Positions 18,138 through 26,064 of a stretch of DNA of 64,000 nt are shown here, in pieces (the first letter of the stretch is position 1; every line of letters begins with the position of its first letter). A program made the position numbers and the translations under genes. Origin of the DNA: Candidatus Woesearchaeota archaeon. GTDB lineage: Archaea > Nanobdellota > Nanobdellia > Woesearchaeales > ARS49. The notes beneath the pieces are model-generated. The model saw only the letters and a list, made by a program, of their open reading frames with translations. It did no database searches and was not told the origin of the DNA. The DNA lies in contig JACRKG010000019.1 in assembly GCA_016215315.1 (NCBI GenBank), positions 1-64,000 on the forward strand, given 5' to 3'.

Positions 18138-19013
18138 ATGGATGAAAATCATTCAATTAAGCTGTTTGAGAATAAAAAAGTCAGGGTTCAGTGGGTTGAA
18201 AAAGATCAAAAATGGTATTTTTCAATAATTGATGTTATTTCAGTACTTACTGATAGCCGTGACGCTAATAATTATTGGAAAGTCTTAAAGTTTAGGCTTA
18301 AAAATGAAGGAAATGAGTCGGTTACAAATTGTAACCAACTGAAAATGCAGTCTTCAGATGGAAAGTTTTATCTTACTGATGTTGGCGATACTGAGCAGAT
18401 TTTAAGATTAGTGCAGTCAATTCCTTCAAAAAAAGCAGAACCATTCAAAGCATGGCTCGCAAAAGTAGGATATCAAAGAATTGAAGAAACACAAGATCCT
18501 GAGCTTGCATTTGACAGAGCCATGAAAACTTATCTTCAGAAAGGATATTCAAAAGAGTGGGTTAATCAAAGACTAAAAACTATAGAAGTTAGGAAAGATC
18601 TAACCGACGAATGGAACAGAGTCGGCATAGATAAAGAATCTGATTTTGCCATACTTACCAATGAAATAACTAAAGCTTGGTCTGGAAAAACAGTTTCGGA
18701 ATACAAGAAACTAAAAAATCTTCACAAAGAAAATCTCAGAGACAACATGACAAATCTCGAGCTGGTTTTGAGCATGCTTGCAGAAGCTACAACTACAGAA
18801 CTATCAAAAAAAGAAGATCCTAAAACATTCAAAGAAAGCAAGCAAATTGCAGTAAAAGGCGGAAGAGTTGCAGGAAATACTAGAAAAGATATAGAAAAAC
18901 AATTAGGAGAAAGCATAGTTACCCCAAAAAATGCAAAAGACAATCTAAAAGAATTATCTGTATCTAAGCCTGTTAAAATAGAAAATAAATCTTTAAAGAA
19001 AAAAGAAAATTGA
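18138..19013 (+). CDS. Bro-N / phage antirepressor-like protein, paralog 1
   Basis: 291 residues. The N-terminal Bro-N-like domain (about 10-115) includes WYFSIIDVISVLTDS and SIPSKKAEPFKAWLAKVGYQR. The C-terminal part (YKKLKNLHKENLRDNMTNLEL, GGRVAGNTRKDIE) matches chromosomal Bro-N relatives of phage antirepressors. A clear paralog lies at 56424-57257. It stands alone here with its own promoter. DNA-binding or stress role is inferred. Confidence 0.82.
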   Translation: MDENHSIKLFENKKVRVQWVEKDQKWYFSIIDVISVLTDSRDANNYWKVLKFRLKNEGNESVTNCNQLKMQSSDGKFYLTDVGDTEQILRLVQSIPSKKAEPFKAWLAKVGYQRIEETQDPELAFDRAMKTYLQKGYSKEWVNQRLKTIEVRKDLTDEWNRVGIDKESDFAILTNEITKAWSGKTVSEYKKLKNLHKENLRDNMTNLELVLSMLAEATTTELSKKEDPKTFKESKQIAVKGGRVAGNTRKDIEKQLGESIVTPKNAKDNLKELSVSKPVKIENKSLKKKEN

Positions 19014-19096
19014 CCGTTTTTTTTATTTTAGAAATTCCTTTATAAAACTCAAAAGATTTTTAGGCAACTGGCAAAACAATATTAAATCCCAATCAA

Positions 19097-19804
19097 TCAC
19101 TCAAGCCCGAAATAAACTCTTTTTCTATTCTTACCTTTGTTTTCCATTCTTAACAGAACTAGTTTGCCTATTTCTTTTGTTGACTTAACGTGTGTTCCAC
19201 CATCTGCTTGTTCATCAACGTCACCTATTTTTACAAGTCTCAATATTTCTATTCCTTCAGGAAGTCCTTTAGCAAGTCTTGCCAGAGAGGGATTTTTTTC
19301 TACTTCTTTTCTAGGCATGTAACTAATACTTATTTGCAAATCTCTTTGCATTGCTTCATTTGTTTTGTTAACAAATTCTTGCATTTTTTCTCTGTTGAAA
19401 TTTTCTAAATCAAAATCAACTCTGCTCTCATCGACACCCAATTGATTACCAGTTATGAGACCACTAGATTCCCGATGAAAAATGGCGCTTAACGCGTGAG
19501 CTGCTGTGTGCATACGCATCAATTTGTAACGTTTGTCCCAATCAATTACGCAATGCACACTATCTCCTTCACGCAATCCCTCTTTGTCCACTTCGTGTGA
19601 TACTTTACCACCAAATTTTCCCACGAAAACCACATTAAAAATATCATTGCCTCTGATTATTTTACCAGTATCATTAGGCTGGCCTCCACTATTAGGATAA
19701 AAAACAGTTTGGTCAAGAACTACAAATTTTCCATCTTTAACACTTACAACTTTTGCATCGCACTCTTTAAGGTAAGAATCATCAAGATAAAGTGCTTCTG
19801 ACAT
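19097..19804 (-). CDS. alaX: Alanyl-tRNA editing protein AlaX
   Basis: 235 residues, AlaX-M/L size, with the N-terminal beta-barrel (VVLDQTVFYPNSGGQPNDTG) and the editing domain: MRMHTAAHALSAIF provides the HxxxH zinc ligands; the second site reads QADGGTHV, where an Asp occupies the usual Cys position of CxxxH. Hydrolyses Ser- or Gly-tRNA-Ala. Confidence 0.88.
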   Translation of the reverse strand: MSEALYLDDSYLKECDAKVVSVKDGKFVVLDQTVFYPNSGGQPNDTGKIIRGNDIFNVVFVGKFGGKVSHEVDKEGLREGDSVHCVIDWDKRYKLMRMHTAAHALSAIFHRESSGLITGNQLGVDESRVDFDLENFNREKMQEFVNKTNEAMQRDLQISISYMPRKEVEKNPSLARLAKGLPEGIEILRLVKIGDVDEQADGGTHVKSTKEIGKLVLLRMENKGKNRKRVYFGLE

Positions 19805-19878
19805 GAATTAAAGCAATAATTGAGTGTTTTTATAAGTTTAGGATTATTTTAGTATTGAAAAGAATAAAAATATGCAAA

Positions 19879-20355
19879 TTATTCGTATGAGTTTCTTTTA
19901 AATTTATCAAATGCTGAAAATAATTCTTTTAAAAAATTTTCAGAGAAACTTTTACTGTGAACAAACTGTTCGCCATCCTGCAAATAGGCAGATTCTAGAC
20001 TGTTCTTACTTATTATTTCTTCCACGATTTTGAAAAACCTCCTTAATGAATTTGTCGTTCCTTCATAAAAAACAAAGGTTTCAAACCAAATACTTATTTG
20101 ATCTTTGTGAAAATATAATGTTCCGCTGCAATTTTCTTCTCCACCAAAATTAATTGCCAAAAAATCAGTGTCTTTAATTAGTTCAAAAAGTTTATCTGTG
20201 CTTATACTATTAGGATCTAAATCATTTGTAGGTTCAGATACTGTGATGGAATCAATTTCAAAATCAGCAATTTTTAACTCATCGAAGAACTTCATAAAAA
20301 GCTTGCTTAATTTCTCATTTTTATATTTTATATCAATATGATGAACTACGCCCAT
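19879..20355 (-). CDS. Hypothetical protein
   Basis: 158 residues, acidic, no TM or motif recognised. Contains FLAINFGGEENCSGTLYF. Plausible length and codon use; stands alone. Confidence 0.55.
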   Translation of the reverse strand: MGVVHHIDIKYKNEKLSKLFMKFFDELKIADFEIDSITVSEPTNDLDPNSISTDKLFELIKDTDFLAINFGGEENCSGTLYFHKDQISIWFETFVFYEGTTNSLRRFFKIVEEIISKNSLESAYLQDGEQFVHSKSFSENFLKELFSAFDKFKRNSYE

Positions 20356-20432
20356 ATAAAAAAAAGAAATAAGAACGAAAATATAAATATTTCCATCGAA
20401 CTGAGCAAAATTCTAGAGCTGCTAAAAAACAT

Positions 20433-20876
20433 CTATTTTTCATAAAACATTTTTGAAGCAATAAATAATGTTATTACTCCAGTAATGCTCAATTGCACTA
20501 AAGGACTTAAGCCCATTCCAAATATTGTTGGCATGATTTCATTGTATGCCCATTGCTTGAAATAAAGTGCTTTTGCTTCTATAATTACCGCAATAATAAC
20601 TCCCAGAACTGCTGTAAAAAGAACTTTTTTCATTTTGTATTTTTTCATCCAATTAAAATCTTTCCAGAGCAAACAACCAATGACAAAAATCAATAAAATC
20701 AGTAATGCATCCATAAAACTTGCATAAGTGATCATTTTTACAAAGAACAATGACTTGTAAGTTGCATGATCTTCATAAAAGAGCACTGCGTGCCATGATT
20801 CCCAGAAAAAATTAAGCAAGAACGCTAGAATAAAAACAAAGAATGATTGAATTGCGAATAATTTGAGTTTTTTCAT
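20433..20876 (-). CDS. Four-TM membrane protein
   Basis: 147 residues with four hydrophobic segments. Conserved-looking polar positions within or near membranes include LNFFWESWHAVLFY and EAKALYFKQWAYNEIMPT, then GLSPLVQLSITG. The WAY-E-P-G-L pattern loosely resembles small integral-membrane families near carotenoid-type genes. Function unknown. It marks the left edge of the metal/thiol island. Confidence 0.62.
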   Translation of the reverse strand: MKKLKLFAIQSFFVFILAFLLNFFWESWHAVLFYEDHATYKSLFFVKMITYASFMDALLILLIFVIGCLLWKDFNWMKKYKMKKVLFTAVLGVIIAVIIEAKALYFKQWAYNEIMPTIFGMGLSPLVQLSITGVITLFIASKMFYEK

Positions 20877-20906
20877 CGTTACGAGTCTTTATTTTTAACA
20901 ACTTTA

Positions 20907-21080
20907 TTAATTTTTCGATGGACAATTTTTGTCTCCATAATCACAAAATATACAACAGCCACTTTTTCTCAAGATTAGTTTATTGCAACTAGTGCATTTG
21001 TAAGCCTGTACGCAACGGTCTAATGGAATTTTCATTTTTTGTTTACTTTTACAAATTGGACAAGTTAGTATTCCTATCAT
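20907..21080 (-). CDS. GDCC-type Cys-rich metal-binding microprotein
   Basis: 57 residues, missed by the ORF track for length. An N-terminal zinc ribbon (CPIC ... CTSC) is followed by SGCCIFCDYGDKNCPS, a variant of the GDCCxxCxYGxxPCP signature of small putative heavy-metal-binding proteins often found with metal resistance genes. Nine Cys in 57 residues. Metal identity unknown; the neighbouring genes suggest copper or another soft metal. Confidence 0.8.
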   Translation of the reverse strand: MIGILTCPICKSKQKMKIPLDRCVQAYKCTSCNKLILRKSGCCIFCDYGDKNCPSKN

Positions 21081-21217
21081 TTTTTTACACAGTACTTACA
21101 ATGTTTCTTTTAATAATCTTTTTGCTTCTGGCAGAATCTCTAACTTCTTTCAGTCGTTTCAGAAATTCAGTAAAAGGCAAATTATTTAAATAACAATCAC
21201 AATTATGAACTAAATTT

Positions 21218-21721
21218 ATGGATAATAAAAAATTGGGAGCAACAATAATTATTCTTACTTTAGTAATTGGAGGTATTTTGTTTTATGTAATGTCACAATT
21301 AAAAACCCAACAAACAGAACTAGGCTGTATGCCTTCCCAGAATTGTATCCAAATAGACCAATCATTATCAATAACCCACGTTGCAGTTGGAGCATTAAGT
21401 TTTGCTCTTGCTTTGGGCGTTTATTTGTTGCTTTTTCACTCAAGCGAAGATGCCATAATGAAAAGATTAGAAGAAGACAAAAACAAAAAATTAGGTGAAG
21501 AAAAATTTAGTATTTTGCTTAAAGGTTTAGATGAGTTTGAAAAGAAAACAGTTAATGCTGTAAGAGATCAGCCCGGGATTACACAAAATACTTTAAGGTT
21601 AAGAACTGATTTATCTAAAGCAAAATTAAGCCAAGTATTGCAAGTTTTAGAAAAAAAAGGATTGATTGCTAGAACCCCTAAGAGCAAAACATACGAAGTT
21701 TACTTAAAAGAACAATTTTGA
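21218..21721 (+). CDS. Membrane-tethered winged-helix regulator 1
   Basis: 167 residues. TM1 about 7-26, a short extracytoplasmic loop with GCMPSQNC (CX5C), TM2 about 53-73, a charged helix, then a cytoplasmic winged helix (LDEFEKKTVNAVRDQPGITQ ... VLEKKGLIARTPK). Paralogous to 24514-25056 (same CX5C loop) and similar in design to 28557-29045. A TATA-like ttatttaaataa lies about 30 bp upstream. The downstream DsbA-like operon is the likely neighbour and target. Sensing of loop thiols or metal is inference. Confidence 0.78.
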   Translation: MDNKKLGATIIILTLVIGGILFYVMSQLKTQQTELGCMPSQNCIQIDQSLSITHVAVGALSFALALGVYLLLFHSSEDAIMKRLEEDKNKKLGEEKFSILLKGLDEFEKKTVNAVRDQPGITQNTLRLRTDLSKAKLSQVLQVLEKKGLIARTPKSKTYEVYLKEQF

Positions 21722-21832
21722 CTTATGAACGTTCTCTGACCAAAAATTTAGCGTTATGGCCTGTTTACTATTTATCGTTTTGACCCTAGAAATAATATAA
21801 TAGTATTACTTTTTATTGTTAGGTGATAAAAA

Positions 21833-22564
21833 ATGGATGAAAAGAACAATGAAAATATAACAATAAATAAAAATACCTTATGGCAAGGTTTAACTGTTTT
21901 GTTTGCCTTGTTATTTGTTGGTTCTTTTTTTTGGAATTCAGGAGGCAGCGTAACAGGAGCAGTAGTTAATGATTTGCCAATTGTTAAAGAACCAACATTA
22001 CCTAGCCAACCAACAGAACCGTCAAGAGCAAAAGTAAGTTTGGAGGGTGCAGCAGCAGTAAAGGGTGCTGATAATGCTCCCGTAACTGTTGTCGAATATT
22101 CTGATTATCAATGTCCTTTCTGTGAAAGATTTTTTAGTCAGACAGGCCCAAGCTTGATGAAAGATTATGTTGATAGCGGAAAAGTAAAATTTGTTTACAA
22201 AGACTTGCCATTACCGTTCCATCCGAATGCCGAAAAAGCCGCAGTGGCAGCAAGATGTGCAGGGGACCAAGGAAATTATTGGAAAATGCACGACGCTTTA
22301 TTTGAAAAACAAAATGAATGGAGTAGTTTACCTGATGCTTCGGAAACATTTGCAGGATATGCTAAAGAACTAGGACTTGATGATAGCAAACTTAAAGATT
22401 GCATGAAATCTGGAAAGTTCGACAAAGTAATCCAACAAAGCATTAAGGAAGCAAACACTTTAGGCTTAAGTGGAACACCAAGCTTTGTAATTAACGGCTT
22501 AACAGTTGTTGGAGCACAACCATACTCAGTATTCCAACAAGCAATAGAATCAGAACTAAACTGA
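21833..22564 (+). CDS. Exported DsbA-family thiol protein
   Basis: 243 residues. One N-terminal TM (about 17-34) followed by SVTGAVV, then a DsbA/BdbD thioredoxin domain: active site YQCPFCERF (CPFC), helical insertion, and the cis-Pro loop GTPSFVING. RBS AGGTGA. Likely forms or isomerises disulfides in exported proteins, for example the Cys-rich proteins of this island. First gene of a run 21833-23930. Confidence 0.88.
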   Translation: MDEKNNENITINKNTLWQGLTVLFALLFVGSFFWNSGGSVTGAVVNDLPIVKEPTLPSQPTEPSRAKVSLEGAAAVKGADNAPVTVVEYSDYQCPFCERFFSQTGPSLMKDYVDSGKVKFVYKDLPLPFHPNAEKAAVAARCAGDQGNYWKMHDALFEKQNEWSSLPDASETFAGYAKELGLDDSKLKDCMKSGKFDKVIQQSIKEANTLGLSGTPSFVINGLTVVGAQPYSVFQQAIESELN

Positions 22565-22618
22565 TTTTATTTTTTTATTTTGGTAAATCTTAAAAAGAGC
22601 AGTGTGTAAAAATATCAA

Positions 22619-23107
22619 ATGATCAAAATATTACGTATGCTTAATCACGGAAGAGATCTTGCAACTATTCTTTTCTCTGCATCATTAATGTTTTTGGTTT
22701 ATGTTTTATTGCAGGCTTTTGCTGTCGGCGGACTGCAGAATTTAGATATTTGGTTTGAAATACTCCCAAAAAACAATCTTGTTTTGTTATTAATTACTTC
22801 ATTTTTGTTCGGTTTTTTATTAACTTTGCAAATTCACACTTTTAGGCATCATTCGTGTAGTTTAAAGCATCATTCTATTAGTTCAACTAGCGGGGGTTTA
22901 GGAGCTTTAATTGCGTTCATAATTCCTGCATGCCCTGCTTGTATCTCTTTAGTTGCGTTTATTCTTCCCGCTGCAACGGCTTTATCTTTTGTTGCTTTTT
23001 TAGTAAAGTTTAATTCTGAGTTATTGATTTTTAGTATTTTATTAATGCTTTTCGGCATTTATTTGCTAGGAGGCTTTAAAGAGGACTTGGGTGATGAAAT
23101 AGAATGA
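22619..23107 (+). CDS. Four-TM protein with CPAC motif
   Basis: 162 residues, four TM segments. A His/Cys-rich loop (FRHHSCSLKHHS) precedes a membrane-embedded IPACPACISLVAFILP. The CxxC within a membrane segment is reminiscent of DsbB/VKOR-like quinone-coupled thiol oxidases, but the overall sequence does not match them clearly; metal transport is an alternative. It lies between the DsbA-like and CuA genes and overlaps the latter by ATGA. Confidence 0.65.
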   Translation: MIKILRMLNHGRDLATILFSASLMFLVYVLLQAFAVGGLQNLDIWFEILPKNNLVLLLITSFLFGFLLTLQIHTFRHHSCSLKHHSISSTSGGLGALIAFIIPACPACISLVAFILPAATALSFVAFLVKFNSELLIFSILLMLFGIYLLGGFKEDLGDEIE

Positions 23108-23532
23108 AAAAAATAATTTTGTTGATGTGTTTACTATTATTTGTATTTGCTTGCACAGGATCACAAGGAAAAACACAATCCCTTCTAACAGGAGCTGTTG
23201 TTCAAGAAATAGTTCCTCCAGTTCAAGATTCAGTAATTGCACAAGAACAAACTGGAGAATTAAAAGAATTTTACGTTGAAGCATTCAATTGGGGTTTTAA
23301 GCCTAAAACAATAGAAGTTAATCAAGGTGATAGGGTGAAGATAACTGCTAAGTCTGATGATGTTGATCATGGACTTGCCATTTCAGCATATGGAATAAAT
23401 ATAAAATTAACGCCAGGAAAAGAAGAAACTGTTGAGTTCATTGCTGACAAGAAAGGAACTTTTCCTTTTTATTGTTCAGTTTTCTGTGGTCAAGGTCATC
23501 GTGAAATGACTGGAACATTGGTGGTCAAATGA
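23104..23532 (+). CDS. CuA-type cupredoxin lipoprotein
   Basis: 142 residues. Signal peptide with lipobox VFACTG, then LLTGAVV, then a cupredoxin domain. DVDHGLAI plus CSVFCGQGHREM reproduces the binuclear CuA ligand set (His, CxxxC, His, Met) of cytochrome oxidase subunit II and N2O reductase. No oxidase subunit I is in the window. Overlaps both neighbours by 4 bp, so translationally coupled. Confidence 0.9.
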   Translation: MKKIILLMCLLLFVFACTGSQGKTQSLLTGAVVQEIVPPVQDSVIAQEQTGELKEFYVEAFNWGFKPKTIEVNQGDRVKITAKSDDVDHGLAISAYGINIKLTPGKEETVEFIADKKGTFPFYCSVFCGQGHREMTGTLVVK

Positions 23533-23930
23533 AAGTAAATTTTGGAAAATTAGTTTTAAAAGTTAGTTTAGCATTGCTTTTATTATGGTTTGGCATTAGT
23601 CAAGTTTCTGATGCCAAATCTTGGCTTGGTTGGATTAGTCCTAGTGTTGAACGCTTAATTCCTTTTGATTTAGGAACTTTCGTCTTAATTAATGGAAGTT
23701 TTGAAATAATTCTAGGATTGGTTTTATTGTTGGGTTTTTTTCCCAAACTTGCTTCATTAATTACTTTTCTGCATATTTTTGGCATAGCACTTTCTTTAGG
23801 TTATAATGATATTGCAATAAGAGATTTTGCTTTAGCTTTGAGTGCTCTTGCATTGTTCTTTTTAGAAGGGGAGAAAGGTTTTGAGCAGGAAAAATTCAAA
23901 AAATTAAGCAAATTACTTTATCGCCATTAA
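23529..23930 (+). CDS. DoxX-family membrane protein
   Basis: 133 residues, four TM segments. LLLLWFGISQ near the N-terminus and the GSFEIILGLVLLLGFFPKLAS core are typical DoxX/DoxD. The family is linked to thiosulfate:quinone reductase and redox-stress complexes. Coupled to the CuA gene (ATGA overlap) and ends 18 bp inside the convergent methyltransferase. Confidence 0.82.
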   Translation: MKVNFGKLVLKVSLALLLLWFGISQVSDAKSWLGWISPSVERLIPFDLGTFVLINGSFEIILGLVLLLGFFPKLASLITFLHIFGIALSLGYNDIAIRDFALALSALALFFLEGEKGFEQEKFKKLSKLLYRH

Positions 23931-24512
23931 AATAAAATTATACCCAAAACAATATTGAGTTACGTCAACTTCATCAAAGTAGTTCACTAATTCTTTGCGT
24001 AAATTTAAGTGATTATCAACATTATGTTTTCTGAAATTCCAATTAAGCAATTGTTTCAGTAAAGGTGTTTTTATTTCACCAAAATCAACAATAACTAATT
24101 TTCCTCCTTTATTTAATGCATCGTAACTATTTCTTAAACTTTTTTGCCATTCTGGAATCATTGTTATTGAGTATGAATACAATACTGCGTCAACATTTTT
24201 TGTTTTATAATATGCTGCATCTGCTTGGATTAATTCCACATTATTCCATTTGTTTTTTTGCACTTTTTGTCTTGCTTTACCAAGCATGTGTTTTGAATAA
24301 TCTATGCCTATTATTTTTCCATTTCTTCCTATTTGCTCAAGAATTTTGTCAAAGCCATAACCTGTACCGCAGCCAACAACTAGTACTGTGTTGCCTTCGT
24401 TTAGTTCTAATTTATTTATTGCCTTATTCCTATTCCAAACAAACAACCATCTAGTTATGTCATAAAATTTAGAATGTAAAGCATACATTTGTTCAACGTC
24501 TTTTAGGCTCAT
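23913..24512 (-). CDS. SAM-dependent methyltransferase, UbiE-like
   Basis: 199 residues. Motif I VLVVGCGTGYGFDKIL, motif II IIGIDYSKHML, motif III QADAAYY. A class I methyltransferase of the UbiE/phospholipid-methyltransferase type; substrate unknown. Follows the second membrane regulator with a 1-bp gap, so in its operon. A second methyltransferase of this class lies at 33572. Confidence 0.83.
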   Translation of the reverse strand: MSLKDVEQMYALHSKFYDITRWLFVWNRNKAINKLELNEGNTVLVVGCGTGYGFDKILEQIGRNGKIIGIDYSKHMLGKARQKVQKNKWNNVELIQADAAYYKTKNVDAVLYSYSITMIPEWQKSLRNSYDALNKGGKLVIVDFGEIKTPLLKQLLNWNFRKHNVDNHLNLRKELVNYFDEVDVTQYCFGYNFILMAIK

Positions 24513-24513
24513 G

Positions 24514-25056
24514 TTAGTACACTTTTTTCCAAAAAATTTTGTTTGTTTTTCCTTCTTCTTTTCTAGAAATTAATCCTTTTTCTTCAAAATTCTTGAGCAT
24601 TAAAGAAAGAGTTGATTTTGACATTCCCGTTCTGTATCTTAATGTTGATTGTTGTATTCCGTCTTGGTCTTTTATTGCGTTAAGAACTTTTTGTTCTTCT
24701 TCACTAAAGCCTGCAAGGAATGCTTTGAATTTGTCTTCATGAGAAACTTTCTTTTGAGCTTCTTTTAATGATTCAGCCACGTTTTTTTGGTAGTCTATCA
24801 ATTGTTGTTGAGTTTTGTCAAAGAAGTATAAGTAGACTCCTAAAGTAAACAAAAATGCAGAAACAACCCAGCCGAAAACATACCAAATAATAGAACGACT
24901 TTCATAAATACAAACTCCGTCCACAAAGCAAGATCCTCCGTGACCTTTCATGACTTGTGCTAAATATTTGTCCTCTTGAATTTTAAAGACATAAATTAGT
25001 CCTGCAAGTAGTACTGCAAGGATAATTAACATCATTCCTAAAGTTTTTAGTTGCAT
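24514..25056 (-). CDS. Membrane-tethered winged-helix regulator 2
   Basis: 180 residues from ATG 25056; the track's TTG at 25071 is too close to the TATA-like ttatttaaac, whereas 25056 sits about 25 bp downstream and fits a leaderless start. TM1, loop with GGSCFVDGVC (CX5C), TM2, then a winged helix (FSEEEQKVLNAIKDQDGIQQ ... NFEEKGLISRKEE) clearly paralogous to 21218-21721. Its operon includes the UbiE-like methyltransferase. Confidence 0.8.
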   Translation of the reverse strand: MQLKTLGMMLIILAVLLAGLIYVFKIQEDKYLAQVMKGHGGSCFVDGVCIYESRSIIWYVFGWVVSAFLFTLGVYLYFFDKTQQQLIDYQKNVAESLKEAQKKVSHEDKFKAFLAGFSEEEQKVLNAIKDQDGIQQSTLRYRTGMSKSTLSLMLKNFEEKGLISRKEEGKTNKIFWKKVY

Positions 25057-25111
25057 TTTGCTTCTCATCAAAAACTAGTTTAAATAATTAACTGTTTTAG
25101 GCGTCGGTGCT

Positions 25112-25219
25112 TCAGGATATATTAAACCATGATGGATGCATTACTAATAGCATTATTACGAAAAATAAAAAAAAGATTGCTAATTGAATATAATTACCAT
25201 ATTTTTCATAAAAGCTCAA
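25112..25219 (-). CDS. 35-residue single-TM microprotein
   Basis: Starts at TTG overlapping the TGA stop of the upstream gene (TTGA). The peptide is MSFYEKYGNY followed by a strong TM stretch IQLAIFFLFFVIMLLVMHP and a short tail. Too short for the ORF track. Coupling and a clean TM support it; the non-ATG start lowers confidence. Last gene of the 28430-25112 operon. Confidence 0.55.
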   Translation of the reverse strand: MSFYEKYGNYIQLAIFFLFFVIMLLVMHPSWFNIS

Positions 25220-25431
25220 TGACAACCACCTTTCTTGTCTGCTCCCTTATCGCTGTGCAAAGCCATCATTATTATGTGCATTAAGGGACACAACAGCAAT
25301 ACCGACCAATAAACATACTTGTTTGTTATTCCTACAGTAGTTATTAAGATAACAACCAGTAATAAAGGAAGTCCACAGCAAAGGATCATCATTAAGCCGT
25401 GGTTTTTTCCCAAAAATTCTCTGAAACCCAT
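25216..25431 (-). CDS. Two-TM protein, DUF2933-like, with GGCH tail
   Basis: 71 residues. HGLMMILCCGLPLLLVVI and VLLLCPLMHIIMMALHS match the two TM segments of DUF2933-type proteins common in heavy-metal loci. The tail ends DKKGGCH, a possible metal-binding end. Its ATG directly follows the TAA of the YHS gene, with GGAGG from that gene's end serving as RBS. Confidence 0.78.
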   Translation of the reverse strand: MGFREFLGKNHGLMMILCCGLPLLLVVILITTVGITNKYVYWSVLLLCPLMHIIMMALHSDKGADKKGGCH

Positions 25432-25602
25432 TTAATGCCCTCCGCAACAACTTGGTCTTGCTGAATGGTCTTTCTTTTTCTTTTCTTTGTATTTTTCTAG
25501 ACAAGAATTGGAACAAAACCATTTGTCCTCTTCTTCTATTCCTTTGTTTTCTTCTTTTTTCATTCCGCACACCGGATCCTTTTTCTTAAATAGTCCGAAC
25601 AT
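25432..25602 (-). CDS. YHS-domain metal-binding microprotein
   Basis: 56 residues, missing from the ORF track (which lists a shadow frame at 25247-25570). KKDPVCGMK and DKWFCSNSCLEKYKEK form a YHS/TRASH domain like that at the N-terminus of CopA at 36323. The C-terminus PSCCGGH adds a further soft-metal site. Probably delivers or senses copper. Immediately adjacent to genes on both sides. Confidence 0.85.
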   Translation of the reverse strand: MFGLFKKKDPVCGMKKEENKGIEEEDKWFCSNSCLEKYKEKKKKDHSARPSCCGGH

Positions 25603-25603
25603 T

Positions 25604-25999
25604 TTATTTGCCTCCTCTTAACTTTTTTGTTAAGAAAATAAAAGTGCTGTAAACAATCAGCAAGCTACCAATTATCAGAGCTACAAAATAATAGTTTTGC
25701 AAAAATGGGATTCCAATAATTAATAGTCCTCCATTGAATGTTAAAGAATTGTTTGTTATGCAGTCCATGCGTTTAATTCTCAAAATTAGTAGTACTGCAA
25801 ATAAAGTAACTGCAATTAGCCAGAATGGCAGAGCTATTTTGGTTAGGAATAATAAAGGCATTCCAGTGATCGTTATTCCTAGAACTGCTAGAAGCGCTAT
25901 TAAACTCATGCAAACTGTGTGGCAGATTTGGTAGGATCCTAATATGCTTACGCAACTAGCACCATTGCTTGCCACCTTCATGACTTTTTCACTTTCCAT
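25604..25999 (-). CDS. Four-TM Cys-containing membrane protein
   Basis: 131 residues from ATG 25999 (the track uses TTG 26005). The N-terminal helix contains SCVSILGSYQICHTVC, three Cys spaced across a TM start, then three more TM segments. The pattern is loosely like MerC/MerT-type metal uptake proteins, but not close enough to assign. Part of the 28430-25112 operon. Confidence 0.65.
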   Translation of the reverse strand: MESEKVMKVASNGASCVSILGSYQICHTVCMSLIALLAVLGITITGMPLLFLTKIALPFWLIAVTLFAVLLILRIKRMDCITNNSLTFNGGLLIIGIPFLQNYYFVALIIGSLLIVYSTFIFLTKKLRGGK

Positions 26000-26001
26000 T
26001 T

Positions 26002-26064
26002 TCAACAGCAGTCCGCCAACTTTTCTTTCAATTTTTTTATTGCTTTTTTTATCTTCTTTTTCAT
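26002..26064 (-). CDS. 20-residue Lys-rich peptide ending in Cys-Cys
   Basis: ATG overlaps the upstream stop (ATGA) and the TGA stop lies 2 bp before the next ATG. Translation: ten Lys in twenty residues, amphipathic (MKKKIKKAIKKLKEKL), ending ADCC. The perfect fit between two coupled genes in a metal operon argues for translation; a vicinal di-Cys could bind a soft metal. It could instead be a pure coupling spacer. Confidence 0.5.
   Translation of the reverse strand: MKKKIKKAIKKLKEKLADCC

Noticed and set aside
21085-21180. 31-aa TTG-started ORF upstream of the GDCC gene on the minus strand
   Set aside because: Weak start, no RBS, low-information sequence; could as well be a 5' UTR.
25247-25570. 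107-aa minus-strand ORF in the track
   Set aside because: Arg/Lys-rich wrong-frame translation covering the real YHS and DUF2933 genes.
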